Shown piece after piece: positions 18,501-26,254 of a stretch of DNA of 64,000 nt. The translations under genes and the position numbers were made by a program. Positions within the stretch are counted from its first letter, which is position 1; each line of letters opens with the position of its first letter. Under the pieces are notes generated by a model. The model made no database searches, had not been told where the DNA came from, and worked only from the letters and a program-made list of their open reading frames with translations. This DNA comes from Spirochaetes bacterium RBG_16_49_21 (GTDB lineage: Bacteria; Spirochaetota; UBA4802; UBA5550): positions 1 to 64,000 of the forward strand of contig MIBJ01000008.1 of NCBI GenBank assembly GCA_001829495.1, read 5' to 3'.

Positions 18501-20729
18501 GGAGTTTTTCGCTTTTGCCGCGGCTGTCAGATTCAGATTCACGAGGTTGATCCTCTCCTTATGGCCGGTTATTTGTTTCCTCCCTCTGTTGAGCTGGTCA
18601 ACGATATAGAATATCTTTTCATTCAGGTCTTTTAGATCGGTCTTCTTGAGCACATTATTTCCGATCTTGTAGTGCATTTCAGCCTTTTCATCGTCCGGAA
18701 TTAGGGAATAGGCTGCCTCCTGAATCCGGTCATGATGAAATTTATACATGTCTCCATAAAGGGTAATCATATCTTCTCTAATGGCTGATGTCAGATCGGC
18801 AAGAGTTTCATCAATTGATTTTTCAGAAACAACGGACAAGGACTCAAGATCAAACCTGTTGCCGACGCAGGCGCATATTTTCAATATATCCCGCGTGTTT
18901 TTCGGGAGATTGGAAATTTTCCCGGCCAGAAACTCAACGACATTGTCCGTAACCTCCATCTGCTCAATCATATTTATATTCCAATCCCACCCGGATTGGG
19001 GATCCAGTTCTATAATTCCCTTATCATACAGATTTTTTAGAAACTGGATGACGAAGAACGGGTTCCCGGCTGTTTTTTTGTGGATGAGCTCGGCAAGAGA
19101 CATCGATTTTTCAGCATTACAAATAAGCACATTCATAATTATTAAATTGATGCTGGTCGCATCCAGAGGGCCGAGTGTTATGCTGTTTATATTTTCGATA
19201 CTCTTACGGATTTCATCAAGGGTAAGTGAAAGCGGGTGGCCCTGACTTACCTCGGTATCCCTATAGGCTCCGATTATTAATAGGTATTTTGATTCATGAC
19301 CGATCATTATGGTTCTTATGAGCTTGAGGCTCGCCATGTCGGCCCATTGGAGATCATCTAAAAAGATCGCAATGGGATGGTCTTCTGTTGTAAAAACATT
19401 TACAAAGTTTTTAAATACAAGGTCAAACCTGTTCCGGCTTTCCTCCGGCGCGAGAATCGGCACATTCGGCTGTTTGCCGATAATAAGACCCAGTTCCGGT
19501 ATGACATCCGTCATAACTTTTCCATTTGTTCCGAGCGCTGTAAGCAGTTTATCCTTCCATACATTTATTCTCTTCTCGCTTTCGGCAAGTATCTGGCGTA
19601 TGAGACCCTGAAAAGCCTGTATGATGGAGCTGTACGGAACGTCTTTTCTGAACTGGTCGTATTTGCCGAATATGAAATATCCCTTCTTCGACACAATGGG
19701 CTTTTGTATTTCACTGACCAGAGCCGATTTGCCGATTCCCGGATGGCCAACGACGAGCGTCATCTCAACTGCTCCCCTGCTTGCCCGCTCAAAGGACATC
19801 ATTAAGATATTCAATTCTGTTTCACGGCCGACAATGGTCTGCGGAATACTTAATTTTATTGAAATATCTCTCGTTCCAAGAGGGAATTCATCAATTTTGC
19901 CTTTCGCAGTTAACTGGTTCAAACATTCATCGATATCGGCCATTAAGCCCAGGCCGTTCTGGTATCGCTCTTCGGGAGTTTTTGATAACAGCTTCAGGAT
20001 AATAGCGGATAACACCGGCGGGATTGAAGGATCCAGGGCACTCGGAGGAGACGGCTGCCGCGCGATATGTGAATGAATTAACTCCATCGGGTCCTTTGAT
20101 TTAAACGGAACTTCACCCGTAAGCATCTCGTAAAAGGCTATCCCCAGGGAGTACAGGTCCGTGCGGTAATCCACGCTCCGGTTCATCCTGCCGGTTTGCT
20201 CGGGAGACATATACGATAGGGTTCTTCTGATAACATCAGGATTATATAACTCATCGTTTGCATGCGTTACTATCGCGGGAAACCCGAAATCGGTTATTTT
20301 GACCGTGCCCTCTTTTGTATTAAACAGAATGTTATCAGGCTTGATATCCCGGTGAATGAGGTTATTCTTATGGAGGAGACCAAGGGTTTCAGATATTTTT
20401 AATGCAATCAGCAAAAATGATTGTATGTCGAAATTTCTGGTTTTTAACATGTCTTTAATGGAGACGCCGTCAAAATCTTCTTCAATTATGGCATAATTGT
20501 TATTTTGCTCTACGAGATCGTATGTTTTGATAACGCCATCTACGTTGAGGTTTTTCACAAGCTTATATTCTTGCTTAAACCTGGCTAATTGCGATGGAGT
20601 GAGATACTGGGTTTTTAGCACCTTAATTATGAATGACGGTGATTCGTTTTGTTTATACCCGCGGTAAACGATGAGGTTTCTTGTTTCATGAATTTTCTTT
20701 TGAAGAATATAACTGGAAATCATTTTCAT
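15576..20729 (-). CDS. Ser/Thr kinase-AAA-TPR-GAF-SpoIIE multidomain protein
   Basis: A 1717-residue cytoplasmic signalling protein. Residues 1-275 are a Hanks-type kinase with Lys36, catalytic loop HRDIKPDN (126-133) and DFG at 147-149, but no glycine-rich loop. Next comes a PknK/AAA_16-like ATPase (about 295-600; Walker A GHPGIGKS, Walker B IAIFLDDLQWAD), a long helical TPR-like region (about 640-1290), a GAF domain (about 1330-1490) and a C-terminal SpoIIE/PP2C phosphatase (about 1500-1717; DIGGDYYDV, IGDVSGHGVPAGL, LLYTDGLTEA, NDDVTVVLLKK). The phosphatase metal-binding Asp residues are all present. Such fusions combine kinase and phosphatase arms of partner switching. The start at 20729 has GGGAG eight bases upstream. 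Confidence 0.92.
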   Translation of the reverse strand: MKMISSYILQKKIHETRNLIVYRGYKQNESPSFIIKVLKTQYLTPSQLARFKQEYKLVKNLNVDGVIKTYDLVEQNNNYAIIEEDFDGVSIKDMLKTRNFDIQSFLLIALKISETLGLLHKNNLIHRDIKPDNILFNTKEGTVKITDFGFPAIVTHANDELYNPDVIRRTLSYMSPEQTGRMNRSVDYRTDLYSLGIAFYEMLTGEVPFKSKDPMELIHSHIARQPSPPSALDPSIPPVLSAIILKLLSKTPEERYQNGLGLMADIDECLNQLTAKGKIDEFPLGTRDISIKLSIPQTIVGRETELNILMMSFERASRGAVEMTLVVGHPGIGKSALVSEIQKPIVSKKGYFIFGKYDQFRKDVPYSSIIQAFQGLIRQILAESEKRINVWKDKLLTALGTNGKVMTDVIPELGLIIGKQPNVPILAPEESRNRFDLVFKNFVNVFTTEDHPIAIFLDDLQWADMASLKLIRTIMIGHESKYLLIIGAYRDTEVSQGHPLSLTLDEIRKSIENINSITLGPLDATSINLIIMNVLICNAEKSMSLAELIHKKTAGNPFFVIQFLKNLYDKGIIELDPQSGWDWNINMIEQMEVTDNVVEFLAGKISNLPKNTRDILKICACVGNRFDLESLSVVSEKSIDETLADLTSAIREDMITLYGDMYKFHHDRIQEAAYSLIPDDEKAEMHYKIGNNVLKKTDLKDLNEKIFYIVDQLNRGRKQITGHKERINLVNLNLTAAAKAKNSTAFTAAAEYFETGKSLLSPEEWALLPDKLFVLSLEHAESRYLSGNIEKASGLCDRLFEIARNNLDRGSIYVLRARILKHQAKNNETVNEVRKALQLFNIALAEDHQEIDRKIGEGHGKMQGHLLKVPIEELVNLPEMKDENKAMAMELLFQVIPPAIHTYPPLSILVELMMFDLALSHGTTAVSCKNFMDCGIIQGSILGDYAAGYKLGEAAFALINKFKADSLKSSVYFVFGAFVSHWRVHYQQSLEYLAMSRQVGMETGDVEHVAYTYASMGETLLYAGKNLEECGREAEKAIVFLQKSQSITQLMLAKVTHHIIQQLQTFPRKNKEIDYEKNDDDFFESIKKTDNVSCLHSYGLGKILVTYLLGNMDAAEKWNSFTESFFHSGEGLFKLPDQFLIQSLILTKKWGRVTGDEQNKIMETLVKNLEKLKLWSDNCPSNFSHKYYLLSAEMAVIRGEPLETITDLYKKAIDSIGKDDFIHLRALANELQGNFWLEKAHETLGKAFIQEAHSLYKQWGATAKVKDLEEKHPDLIPDSLRKTGANSTTDIDASSGTKESQALDLMTVIRASRSLSSEIDLERLLATIMKLSIENAGAQHGYLILENEDNKKLYIEAVGKTDEAVEVLKSIPVEGNDSLSVSIVNYVKKTGENIVLNDAMGDERFINDPYIIAGHPKSILCAPLRHTGTMAGIIYLENNLTTYAFTPERLELLQLLSAQAAISIENSRLIAHRENGAKLQTEMQIAADIQSTLIPDNPIIDGFEITAYIKPANDIGGDYYDVINCGSNDWVVIGDVSGHGVPAGLVMMMVQSSIQTMVRKYPDLRPSELLSIVNETIKYNVKKMKDQKYMTITAFSFRKDGSAVYSGLHQDLLVYRASSSNVDVLSTGGLWLSPWDLKRENIDSDLYMKRGDTLLLYTDGLTEAIDAGNAMFSDNKLVGIFKKYGNLKTDEIRDKILEALQGYTLNDDVTVVLLKKI

Positions 20730-20977
20730 GGTCAGACTCCCGGACGCAGGATCGAAAAGCTATTCATTGAAGCACACCATATAAAATTTATTAAAATTTA
20801 TTGCAAGTTCATACAATTATTTTTTATTTTGAAGAATTAATCGACAGAGCGAATCGTAAGCCATTATCGGCTGAAACGATGTCCATGAATCACACACGTA
20901 TGTATATGTACGCTACGAGGAATTCAAGCCGGAAAGGCTGACGATCGGGAAGGAATAACGTTTTAAACAGCTGATTT

Positions 20978-22132
20978 CTAATAATTCATCGGCGTCACAT
21001 ACGCCGGCGATTTCTGCGCGAAGCTCTCCGCCATTTCATATATGACGATATCCGGCTTTTCAACGTCAAGAATCGAAAGATCGACCCGGTTATAGCTCTG
21101 GATGCAGACCATACGGCTGAAGTGCTCGGCCATGAATGGTTTGACAAAATTGCAAAATGAATCGTGATACACGACCGCCCGGGGCAGGGATCGATCGGCA
21201 TTCTCAAATACTTCGGTGAGCCTGCTGCTCTTTAGCGGGTACGGCTGTGGGATCTTCATAGAGCGCTGCGGGTATTTCGGCTTTAAGAGATAAATCGTTT
21301 CGGAGAACCTGTCTTTTAAGCCGAGCATGGATGCCAGGTCGCCGCCCTGTATCGTCTCTGCAACCATCTTGTAATCGGTCATCGGACGCGGTTTCAGTCG
21401 GGGATAAAACTGCGCCAGTTCCCCGGCAATCCTCCGGTATCCGGAGAACGCGCCGACGGCGTTCCAGTGGACATCATGCTTCAAAAAAACCATATATTCT
21501 TTCTTCGCTTCCAGAAGCGCCCCGCCCAGGTCGATGCAGTCGATGCCGGTATGTTTATTCAGATACGTCAGGATCTGATCGAGGCGGGTCGTTTTCCTCA
21601 CCGGCTCGAGGTACCGGGGCACGTATTCAGGGTATATCCGGAGCTTCATGGGACAGAACACCAGGAGGAACCTGATCCCCTTCCGGTCGCAGTATTTTTT
21701 TATTTGCACCAGGGGCTGCATCCACTCAGCGATCTCCCGGTCGCTCGTAAACGGCCTGACGGCGCGAAAATAGTCAAGGGCGTTGTTCCCCTCGTCGTCC
21801 TTTATAAGATACAGCCACTCGTCCTTTCCCACCAGGACCTTGGGAAACTGGGCAACCTTCAGGAACTTCAGCTTTAACAGGCTGTTCCAGCGTATGAGGG
21901 TGTTCCGGAATCCGAAGTTATCGATAAAGTATTTCACGAACTTGTTGTGAAAATTGACGATGGACTTGCGGTCGAGCGTGAGATCGGGCAGCTGCGAAAG
22001 GGAGCTTTTTTCGTTTCCCGTGAGCGAAGGGGCTATATTGAAAAGGTTGTCTAATGTCGGAATCCAGAGGCTCGCAACGAATATCGCCGTTACTGCAGTG
22101 CTGGTCATGAATGCCGCTTTCACGCTCGCCAT
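20978..22132 (-). CDS. AlgX/AlgJ-like SGNH-type O-acetylation protein
   Basis: A 384-residue protein with one N-terminal membrane anchor/signal (about residues 8-28) and an exported domain. It matches the AlgJ/AlgX family: a segment FPKVLVGKDEWLYLI near residue 100, LLVFCPMKLRIYPEYVP, then FLKHDVHWNAVGAF with the Asp-x-His-Trp pair of the SGNH-like catalytic centre, and VVYHDSFC with a likely nucleophile Ser near residue 340. These proteins transfer or handle acetyl groups on exported polysaccharides, working with an MBOAT partner. That partner is the gene just upstream, nine bases away. The start at 22132 follows aggagcatatc. Which polymer is modified is unknown. Confidence 0.85.
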   Translation of the reverse strand: MASVKAAFMTSTAVTAIFVASLWIPTLDNLFNIAPSLTGNEKSSLSQLPDLTLDRKSIVNFHNKFVKYFIDNFGFRNTLIRWNSLLKLKFLKVAQFPKVLVGKDEWLYLIKDDEGNNALDYFRAVRPFTSDREIAEWMQPLVQIKKYCDRKGIRFLLVFCPMKLRIYPEYVPRYLEPVRKTTRLDQILTYLNKHTGIDCIDLGGALLEAKKEYMVFLKHDVHWNAVGAFSGYRRIAGELAQFYPRLKPRPMTDYKMVAETIQGGDLASMLGLKDRFSETIYLLKPKYPQRSMKIPQPYPLKSSRLTEVFENADRSLPRAVVYHDSFCNFVKPFMAEHFSRMVCIQSYNRVDLSILDVEKPDIVIYEMAESFAQKSPAYVTPMNY

Positions 22133-22141
22133 GATATGCTC

Positions 22142-23593
22142 CTAAAATTGGCCGTACACGAACGGAGTGAATGTTTCGCTTGCTATGGCCATGTACGAGA
22201 GAATAATAACGCCCGCGAATATGAGCGTCACGGCGGCACCCTGAGCAAAACGGAGCATGAAACCCGCCGCTCCCTGCTGTTTTTCAACGAAAGCCGCAAC
22301 GCGCTCCCTGATGGCCGGTATGATGGGCGCGTATCCAATCAAGCCGAAAGCGATTGCCAGGCCAAGCTCCGTATTCATGATAAGCGGCATCGTGGTCGTT
22401 ATCGTTCCTGCATCATTAAAGCCGAACAGGGCGGCGAACAGTTTCATTGCATATTCAATCGTACTCGACCTGAAAAAGACCGCTTGGAGCAGGAATGCCA
22501 GGTTCACGTAGAGGATGCCGACCGGACGCCAGAGCCGATCAAAAAAATCTCTCGGCAGGAGCTGTTCGATCACCAGGAGTACGCCGTTCATCAGCCCCCA
22601 GAGAATAAAGCCCCAGCTTGAGCCGTGCCACAATCCGGTAAGGATGAACACAAAGACCAGGTTGAAGTAATGGCGAACCCGGCCGACCCGGCTCCCTCCC
22701 AGTGGAAAATATGCATAATCGCGAAACCATGACATGAGGGTTATGTGCCATCGCTGCCAGAACACGCGCATTGATGTGCTCACAAAGGGGTATCTGAAGT
22801 TTTCGGGCAGGGTGAACCCGAATATCCTGCCGATGCCGATTGCCATATCAGTATAACCCGAAAAATCGTAATACAGAGACATCAGGTACGTGAACACGGC
22901 GAGCCATGCGACCCCTGCCGAAAGTTCATTGGCAGGGGTGGCGAATAAACGGTCAACGGTTCCGCTGATCGCATTTGCAATGATCATCTTTTTCCCCAGA
23001 CCGATGATGAACCGCCGCACCCCGTACGAGAAATCCTCCATCGAAGCGCGCCGCTCGACCACGTCCCCGGCCATGTTCGTGTAACGCGCGATGGGACCCT
23101 GGAGCATCTTGGGAAACAGGGCGAAAAAAAGACCCAGCGAGATCGGATTTTTTTCAACCTTCGCAGTATCCCGGTAGATATCAATAACGTATGAGAGCAT
23201 GGCGAATGTAAAAAATGATATTCCGATGGGGAGATGGATCTGCGGTAACGTGATGGGGGTTCCCCTGAAGAGCTCGATCATGACATTAATGTTGCCGACA
23301 ATAAAGTTCATGTATTTGAAAAATATCAGGGGCAGCAGGTTGGCGATGATCGAAAAGGCCACCGCGGCTTTGCGCCGCTTGCCGACGCGGGCAATCCAGA
23401 GGCCGAAACCGTAATTCATTGCCATCATGACCAGCAATAGGATTGTATACGCCTTATCGCCCAAATAGTAGAATATTAAGCTCACAATAAGCAGAAACAC
23501 ATTTCTCAGCACCGGCCTGTTTCTCAGAAAAAAATACAGGACCATGGTGATGGGGAGGAAAAAGAACAAAAATGTAACCGAATTGAAAATCAT
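22142..23593 (-). CDS. MBOAT family O-acyltransferase
   Basis: A multi-pass membrane acyltransferase of about 483 residues. It begins MIFNSVTFLFFFLPITMVLY, the usual AlgI/DltB-like start, and contains FALFPKMLQGPIARY, the conserved WQRWHITLMSWFRDYAYFPL region (about 295-315) and TGLWHGSSWGFILWG with the family's catalytic His. It would move an acyl group, usually acetyl, across the inner membrane to the AlgX/AlgJ-like partner encoded nine bases downstream. The start at 23593 is chosen on family grounds; the longer frame up to 23758 overlaps the end of the upstream methyltransferase gene and is not membrane-like. Confidence 0.9.
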   Translation of the reverse strand: MIFNSVTFLFFFLPITMVLYFFLRNRPVLRNVFLLIVSLIFYYLGDKAYTILLLVMMAMNYGFGLWIARVGKRRKAAVAFSIIANLLPLIFFKYMNFIVGNINVMIELFRGTPITLPQIHLPIGISFFTFAMLSYVIDIYRDTAKVEKNPISLGLFFALFPKMLQGPIARYTNMAGDVVERRASMEDFSYGVRRFIIGLGKKMIIANAISGTVDRLFATPANELSAGVAWLAVFTYLMSLYYDFSGYTDMAIGIGRIFGFTLPENFRYPFVSTSMRVFWQRWHITLMSWFRDYAYFPLGGSRVGRVRHYFNLVFVFILTGLWHGSSWGFILWGLMNGVLLVIEQLLPRDFFDRLWRPVGILYVNLAFLLQAVFFRSSTIEYAMKLFAALFGFNDAGTITTTMPLIMNTELGLAIAFGLIGYAPIIPAIRERVAAFVEKQQGAAGFMLRFAQGAAVTLIFAGVIILSYMAIASETFTPFVYGQF

Positions 23594-23696
23594 ATGCTGT
23601 ATGCCGACAGGTTTTGAGTATAAAAAATCACGAGGATGTTTCGTCAAGAAAAAATTTTCATTACAATGGCGGAGTAGCGGGCGCCGTATATTCCGG

Positions 23697-24719
23697 TTAG
23701 AGTTTTTTGGCGCGGAAGTAGAACATCGGCGTGAAAATTCCCTTTTTTCCCGCTTCAACGAGATAATCGGCGGTTTTGATGAGAAGCGCGCTTAACGCGA
23801 TTGAGCCTTTCGGAGCAATTCCCATTTTTTCAAAAATGGTAAGAAGGAAATGGGTTATCATTCGTCCGGGACGAGTGCAGAGCAGTCCGTGCAGCGATGA
23901 AAGCTCCTTACCCTCTATCGGCAGGTACCAGGGCTTGCGCGGGTCGGAAGTCAGCGCACGGTCTTCGGAATCGCAGACCGTGAATCCGGCTTCTTTCAGA
24001 ACGCGAACAATCTCGCTCGTATGCAGTATATCCGGTAACGCGTCCCCTTCCTCTATCCCTTTTTTTATTTGCCGGTGATCGGGATTTTTATCATCATAGA
24101 GGTCCGTGAGGCACCATTCATATCCGGAAAACTGGCCGCCGGGTCTAAGAATTCTATAAACTTCTTTAAATAGCGCAAGCCGGTCCGGGGCATGGCACGA
24201 GGCCTCAATCGTATATGCCGCATCAAATGATCCGTCGTCCAGGGGCAAATGCATGAAATCGGCCTTTAGCGTGGAACACTGGTTAGTTAATCCTTCCTCT
24301 TCGATATACTTACCGCATTTGGCGATTTGATAGGCGTTGTTGTTCACTCCGGTTATCCGAGCGCCGCTATAGCGCGCTAATTCCCTTAACGGCCCGCCGA
24401 CGCCGCACCCCAAGTCAAGCACCTCTGAGCCCGGATCCAGCTCAAGTTGTTCGGCCAGATAATGCTCGTGCCGGATTAGGGAATCCTTAAACGATTCGTC
24501 TCTTTTCCGGGGGGCGAAGTGGAATGACTGTCCCCATCCATATTCGTAAAAATCGGTCACTAAATCATAGTAGTGGTTGATCATGGTTTTATAATTCTTC
24601 GTTCGGGACACGATTGTGCCGCTTTCCGCTTCATTATGAAAACCGCGGTATTCATGTATCATTGAAGCGAGATTTTCTTTTTCAACTCCCTTGGGTATTG
24701 GATTTTTTATGCTCGGCAT
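23697..24719 (-). CDS. Sterol C-24 methyltransferase-like protein (Erg6/SMT family)
   Basis: A 340-residue SAM-dependent methyltransferase that carries all four signature regions of sterol 24-C-methyltransferases: YEYGWGQSFHF (58-68), the SAM motif LDLGCGVGGPLRELARYSGA (101-120), YTIEASCHAPD (169-179) and YEWCLTDLYDDKNPDHR (200-216), followed by a C-terminal SMT-type tail (about 280-340). Yeast Erg6 has closely similar blocks at the same places. It would methylate C-24 of a sterol side chain. The start at 24719 has GAGGAGA eight bases upstream. The 103-base gap to the MBOAT gene allows co-transcription. No other sterol gene is in the window, so the substrate could also be another isoprenoid. 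Confidence 0.88.
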   Translation of the reverse strand: MPSIKNPIPKGVEKENLASMIHEYRGFHNEAESGTIVSRTKNYKTMINHYYDLVTDFYEYGWGQSFHFAPRKRDESFKDSLIRHEHYLAEQLELDPGSEVLDLGCGVGGPLRELARYSGARITGVNNNAYQIAKCGKYIEEEGLTNQCSTLKADFMHLPLDDGSFDAAYTIEASCHAPDRLALFKEVYRILRPGGQFSGYEWCLTDLYDDKNPDHRQIKKGIEEGDALPDILHTSEIVRVLKEAGFTVCDSEDRALTSDPRKPWYLPIEGKELSSLHGLLCTRPGRMITHFLLTIFEKMGIAPKGSIALSALLIKTADYLVEAGKKGIFTPMFYFRAKKL

Positions 24720-24911
24720 AAGAGATTTCTCCTCTTGGTTTGATTTTTTACTATACAAAAACGGCAAAGATATCTTCTTAATACAAAAGCCGGAACAATT
24801 GAATAATTTAACGATATGTACAATTATTCAATAATATATGTTATTTTTCAATACTTTTTTCTATTAAAAATTTTTCTTAGGAATTTGTAACTATTCAGCT
24901 ATTTAAAAAAT

Positions 24912-25066
24912 TCTCGCAAAGACGACCTCACCCCCCGGAACCTGCCGGACATGGATGTCCCAATGCCGGCGGAGCCAGGAGGGCGGAAGCCGGCCTCTCC
25001 ATATTGGAGAGGGTGCGCGGAGCGCGGGTGAGGTCAGAGGAAGGGTTCTTCGCGACTCTGCGAGAA
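24912..25066. mobile_element. MITE-like element, copy 1 (tctcgcaaagacgacctcac ends)
   Basis: A short non-coding element. Its left end is tctcgcaaagacgacctcac and its right part contains gcggagcgcgggtgaggtc and ends in ctgcgagaaa, so the termini are inverted repeats. The inside is a GC-rich imperfect palindrome including ctctccatattggagag. The same ends occur at 52489-52653. No transposase is encoded. The remaining gap 24768-24911 is AT-rich with nothing recognisable. Confidence 0.65.
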
Positions 25067-25106
25067 ACCCTATTTTTCTTGACGTTTCATATTCATATAG
25101 GTATCT

Positions 25107-25235
25107 TCAATCAGCCTCCGCAAGCAGCCGCATGATTTCACGTTGTGTGTCCGTGATTTTGATAACGTCGCCATCCAGCCGGTATTGTTCGAGCTTTTCC
25201 AGGAGCCGTAGAACCTGTTGCCTTGTTTCCGACAC
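25107..25235 (-). CDS. Small hypothetical protein, 42 aa
   Basis: On the minus strand a GTG at 25235 follows a very good ribosome site (aaaataggagataatcc) and opens a 42-residue frame: MSETRQQVLRLLEKLEQYRL, then DGDVIKITDTQREIMRLLAE and AD, stopping at 25107-25109. The composition is helical, with two leucine-rich amphipathic stretches. I do not recognise a family. It diverges from a ribbon-helix-helix-like gene at 25359 across an AT-rich, palindrome-containing gap, so the two may share regulation. It was too short for standard ORF thresholds, but the start signal is convincing. Confidence 0.5.
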   Translation of the reverse strand: MSETRQQVLRLLEKLEQYRLDGDVIKITDTQREIMRLLAEAD

Positions 25236-25300
25236 GGATTATCTCCTATTTTTTAAATTTTAGTCGACAAATAGTCGTTATGTACTATATAACCTATATA

Positions 25301-25313
25301 GACTATGATAGTC
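25301..25313. promoter_or_regulatory. Perfect palindrome, candidate operator
   Basis: gactatgatagtc is a perfect 13-base palindrome between the divergent 42-aa gene and the RHH-like gene, and related tagtc/gacta half-sites lie at about 25261 and 25272. It could be an operator for the small DNA-binding protein encoded at 25359. The assignment is inferred from position only. Confidence 0.35.
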
Positions 25314-25358
25314 AGTAAAATATTTTCTGATTTGCGAAAAAAATAAGGGGATTGTAAA

Positions 25359-25559
25359 ATGGTCATTAAGAGAAAAAATGCGATGCCGTTAAAAAAAGGA
25401 AAAAACGCCGGAAAGATACGGCCGTATGTGGTCTTCGATCCGCAGGAATATAAAGAAATTTCGCGCCTTGCTCTGGAGCTCGATATGGAAAAAGGTGAGT
25501 TCATCCGCGCCGCTGTCCTGCATGTCGTGAAAAATAAGATCGACCCACGCAAAAAATAG
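25359..25559 (+). CDS. Ribbon-helix-helix-like small protein
   Basis: A 66-residue basic protein: a Lys-rich N-terminus, then IRPYVVFDPQEYKEISRLAL and ELDMEKGEFIRAAVLHVVKN. This strand followed by two helices resembles MetJ/Arc/CopG-type DNA-binding proteins. GGGGATT precedes the ATG. Such proteins repress their own promoters or act as antitoxins; no toxin gene follows, and the downstream 400 bases are repeats. It could instead belong to a plasmid- or phage-derived leftover. Confidence 0.6.
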   Translation: MVIKRKNAMPLKKGKNAGKIRPYVVFDPQEYKEISRLALELDMEKGEFIRAAVLHVVKNKIDPRKK

Positions 25560-25734
25560 TAATCCTGCCTTTTAAGTGCATAGCTCTTTTGGACTCTAAA
25601 TTAAACCCTATATTCTTTCAGTGTCTATAGCCTTCGCATGTATGCACTTTTTTTCTCAATTTTAATAATTTTATCGGTGTTAATTCCTTAAATTTTTTTA
25701 TCTGCTCATGATGAGTGTCAACATTGCTTTTATA

Positions 25735-25960
25735 GACCCCCCATCCCCCTGCTAATCATTACCCACATCTTTAAATCAAGCCTCACGGCCCCCTAAATCC
25801 CCCGGAGGGGGACTTGGAGATTATGTATTATTATGAAGAAATATATTGAAATAATACATTATTACTCTTAGAAATCTATATTAGCCCCCCTCCGGGGGGG
25901 GGGTGGGGGGCATGAGAGAATGAAATGTGGGTAATGATTAGATCCCCCTGAGGGGGTATG
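25735..25960. repeat. Cluster of C-tract/G-tract repeats
   Basis: Several C/G-run hairpins occur in a row: accccccatccccctgc at about 25736, ccccctaaatcccccggagg at about 25790, ccccctccggggggggggtg near 25886 and gatccccctgagggggtat near 25941, with mirrored flanks such as atgtgggtaatgatt/aatcattacccacat. The same type reappears inside the broken DUF559 gene (about 26083) and at 54883-54964. No gene is seen in 25560-25957. Confidence 0.5.
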
Positions 25961-26100
25961 AACGGAATCGTACGGACTTCCCGCTATATCATCAATCCAG
26001 CGAGAAAGCTAAGAAAAAATATGACACTTTCTGAACAAATATTATGTGAAAAGCTGAAAGACCGAAAAATATGCGAGAGCCCCCTCAGGGGGTTGGGGGG
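25958..26100 (+). pseudogene. DUF559 endonuclease-like gene, disrupted
   Basis: The frame begins near 25958 and gives YIINPARKLRKNMTLSEQIL, then CEKLKDRKI, the N-terminus of DUF559 (very-short-patch-repair-like) proteins, which normally continue with a 'FRRQ.PI..YI.DF' core. Here the frame runs straight into a C/G-run repeat (gagagccccctcagggggtt at about 26078) and then into non-family sequence. The rest of the nuclease domain is missing. The repeat has either inserted into the gene or joined two debris pieces. Confidence 0.6.
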
Positions 26101-26182
26101 TCTTAAAAATTGGCTGCCGGGAGCAGTGAATGATTTCAATATCATCCCGCCGGAGGAGCCGTGTGTAACCATAAATAATAGC

Positions 26183-26218
26183 AGAACTCCTGACTTTCAG
26201 GTCAGGAGTTCTTTTTTT
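26183..26218 (+). terminator. Rho-independent terminator
   Basis: Stem agaactcctgac / gtcaggagttct around a four-base loop, followed by seven T residues, reading on the plus strand. It would end transcription coming from the repeat region and separates it from the convergent lipoprotein gene that ends at 26255. Confidence 0.8.
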
Positions 26219-26254
26219 GCGGGGTACGAATTGGTTCGGTGAAACGGCTGCCGG

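Noticed and set aside
20890-20960. Coding-like tail YVYVRYEEFKPERLTIGKE before a stop on the plus strand
   Set aside because: Only about 20 codons, no recognisable family and no upstream continuation; too little to call a gene remnant.
25735-25960. Possible CRISPR array
   Set aside because: The repeated units are C/G-run hairpins of uneven spacing and length, without constant repeat-spacer structure and without cas genes.
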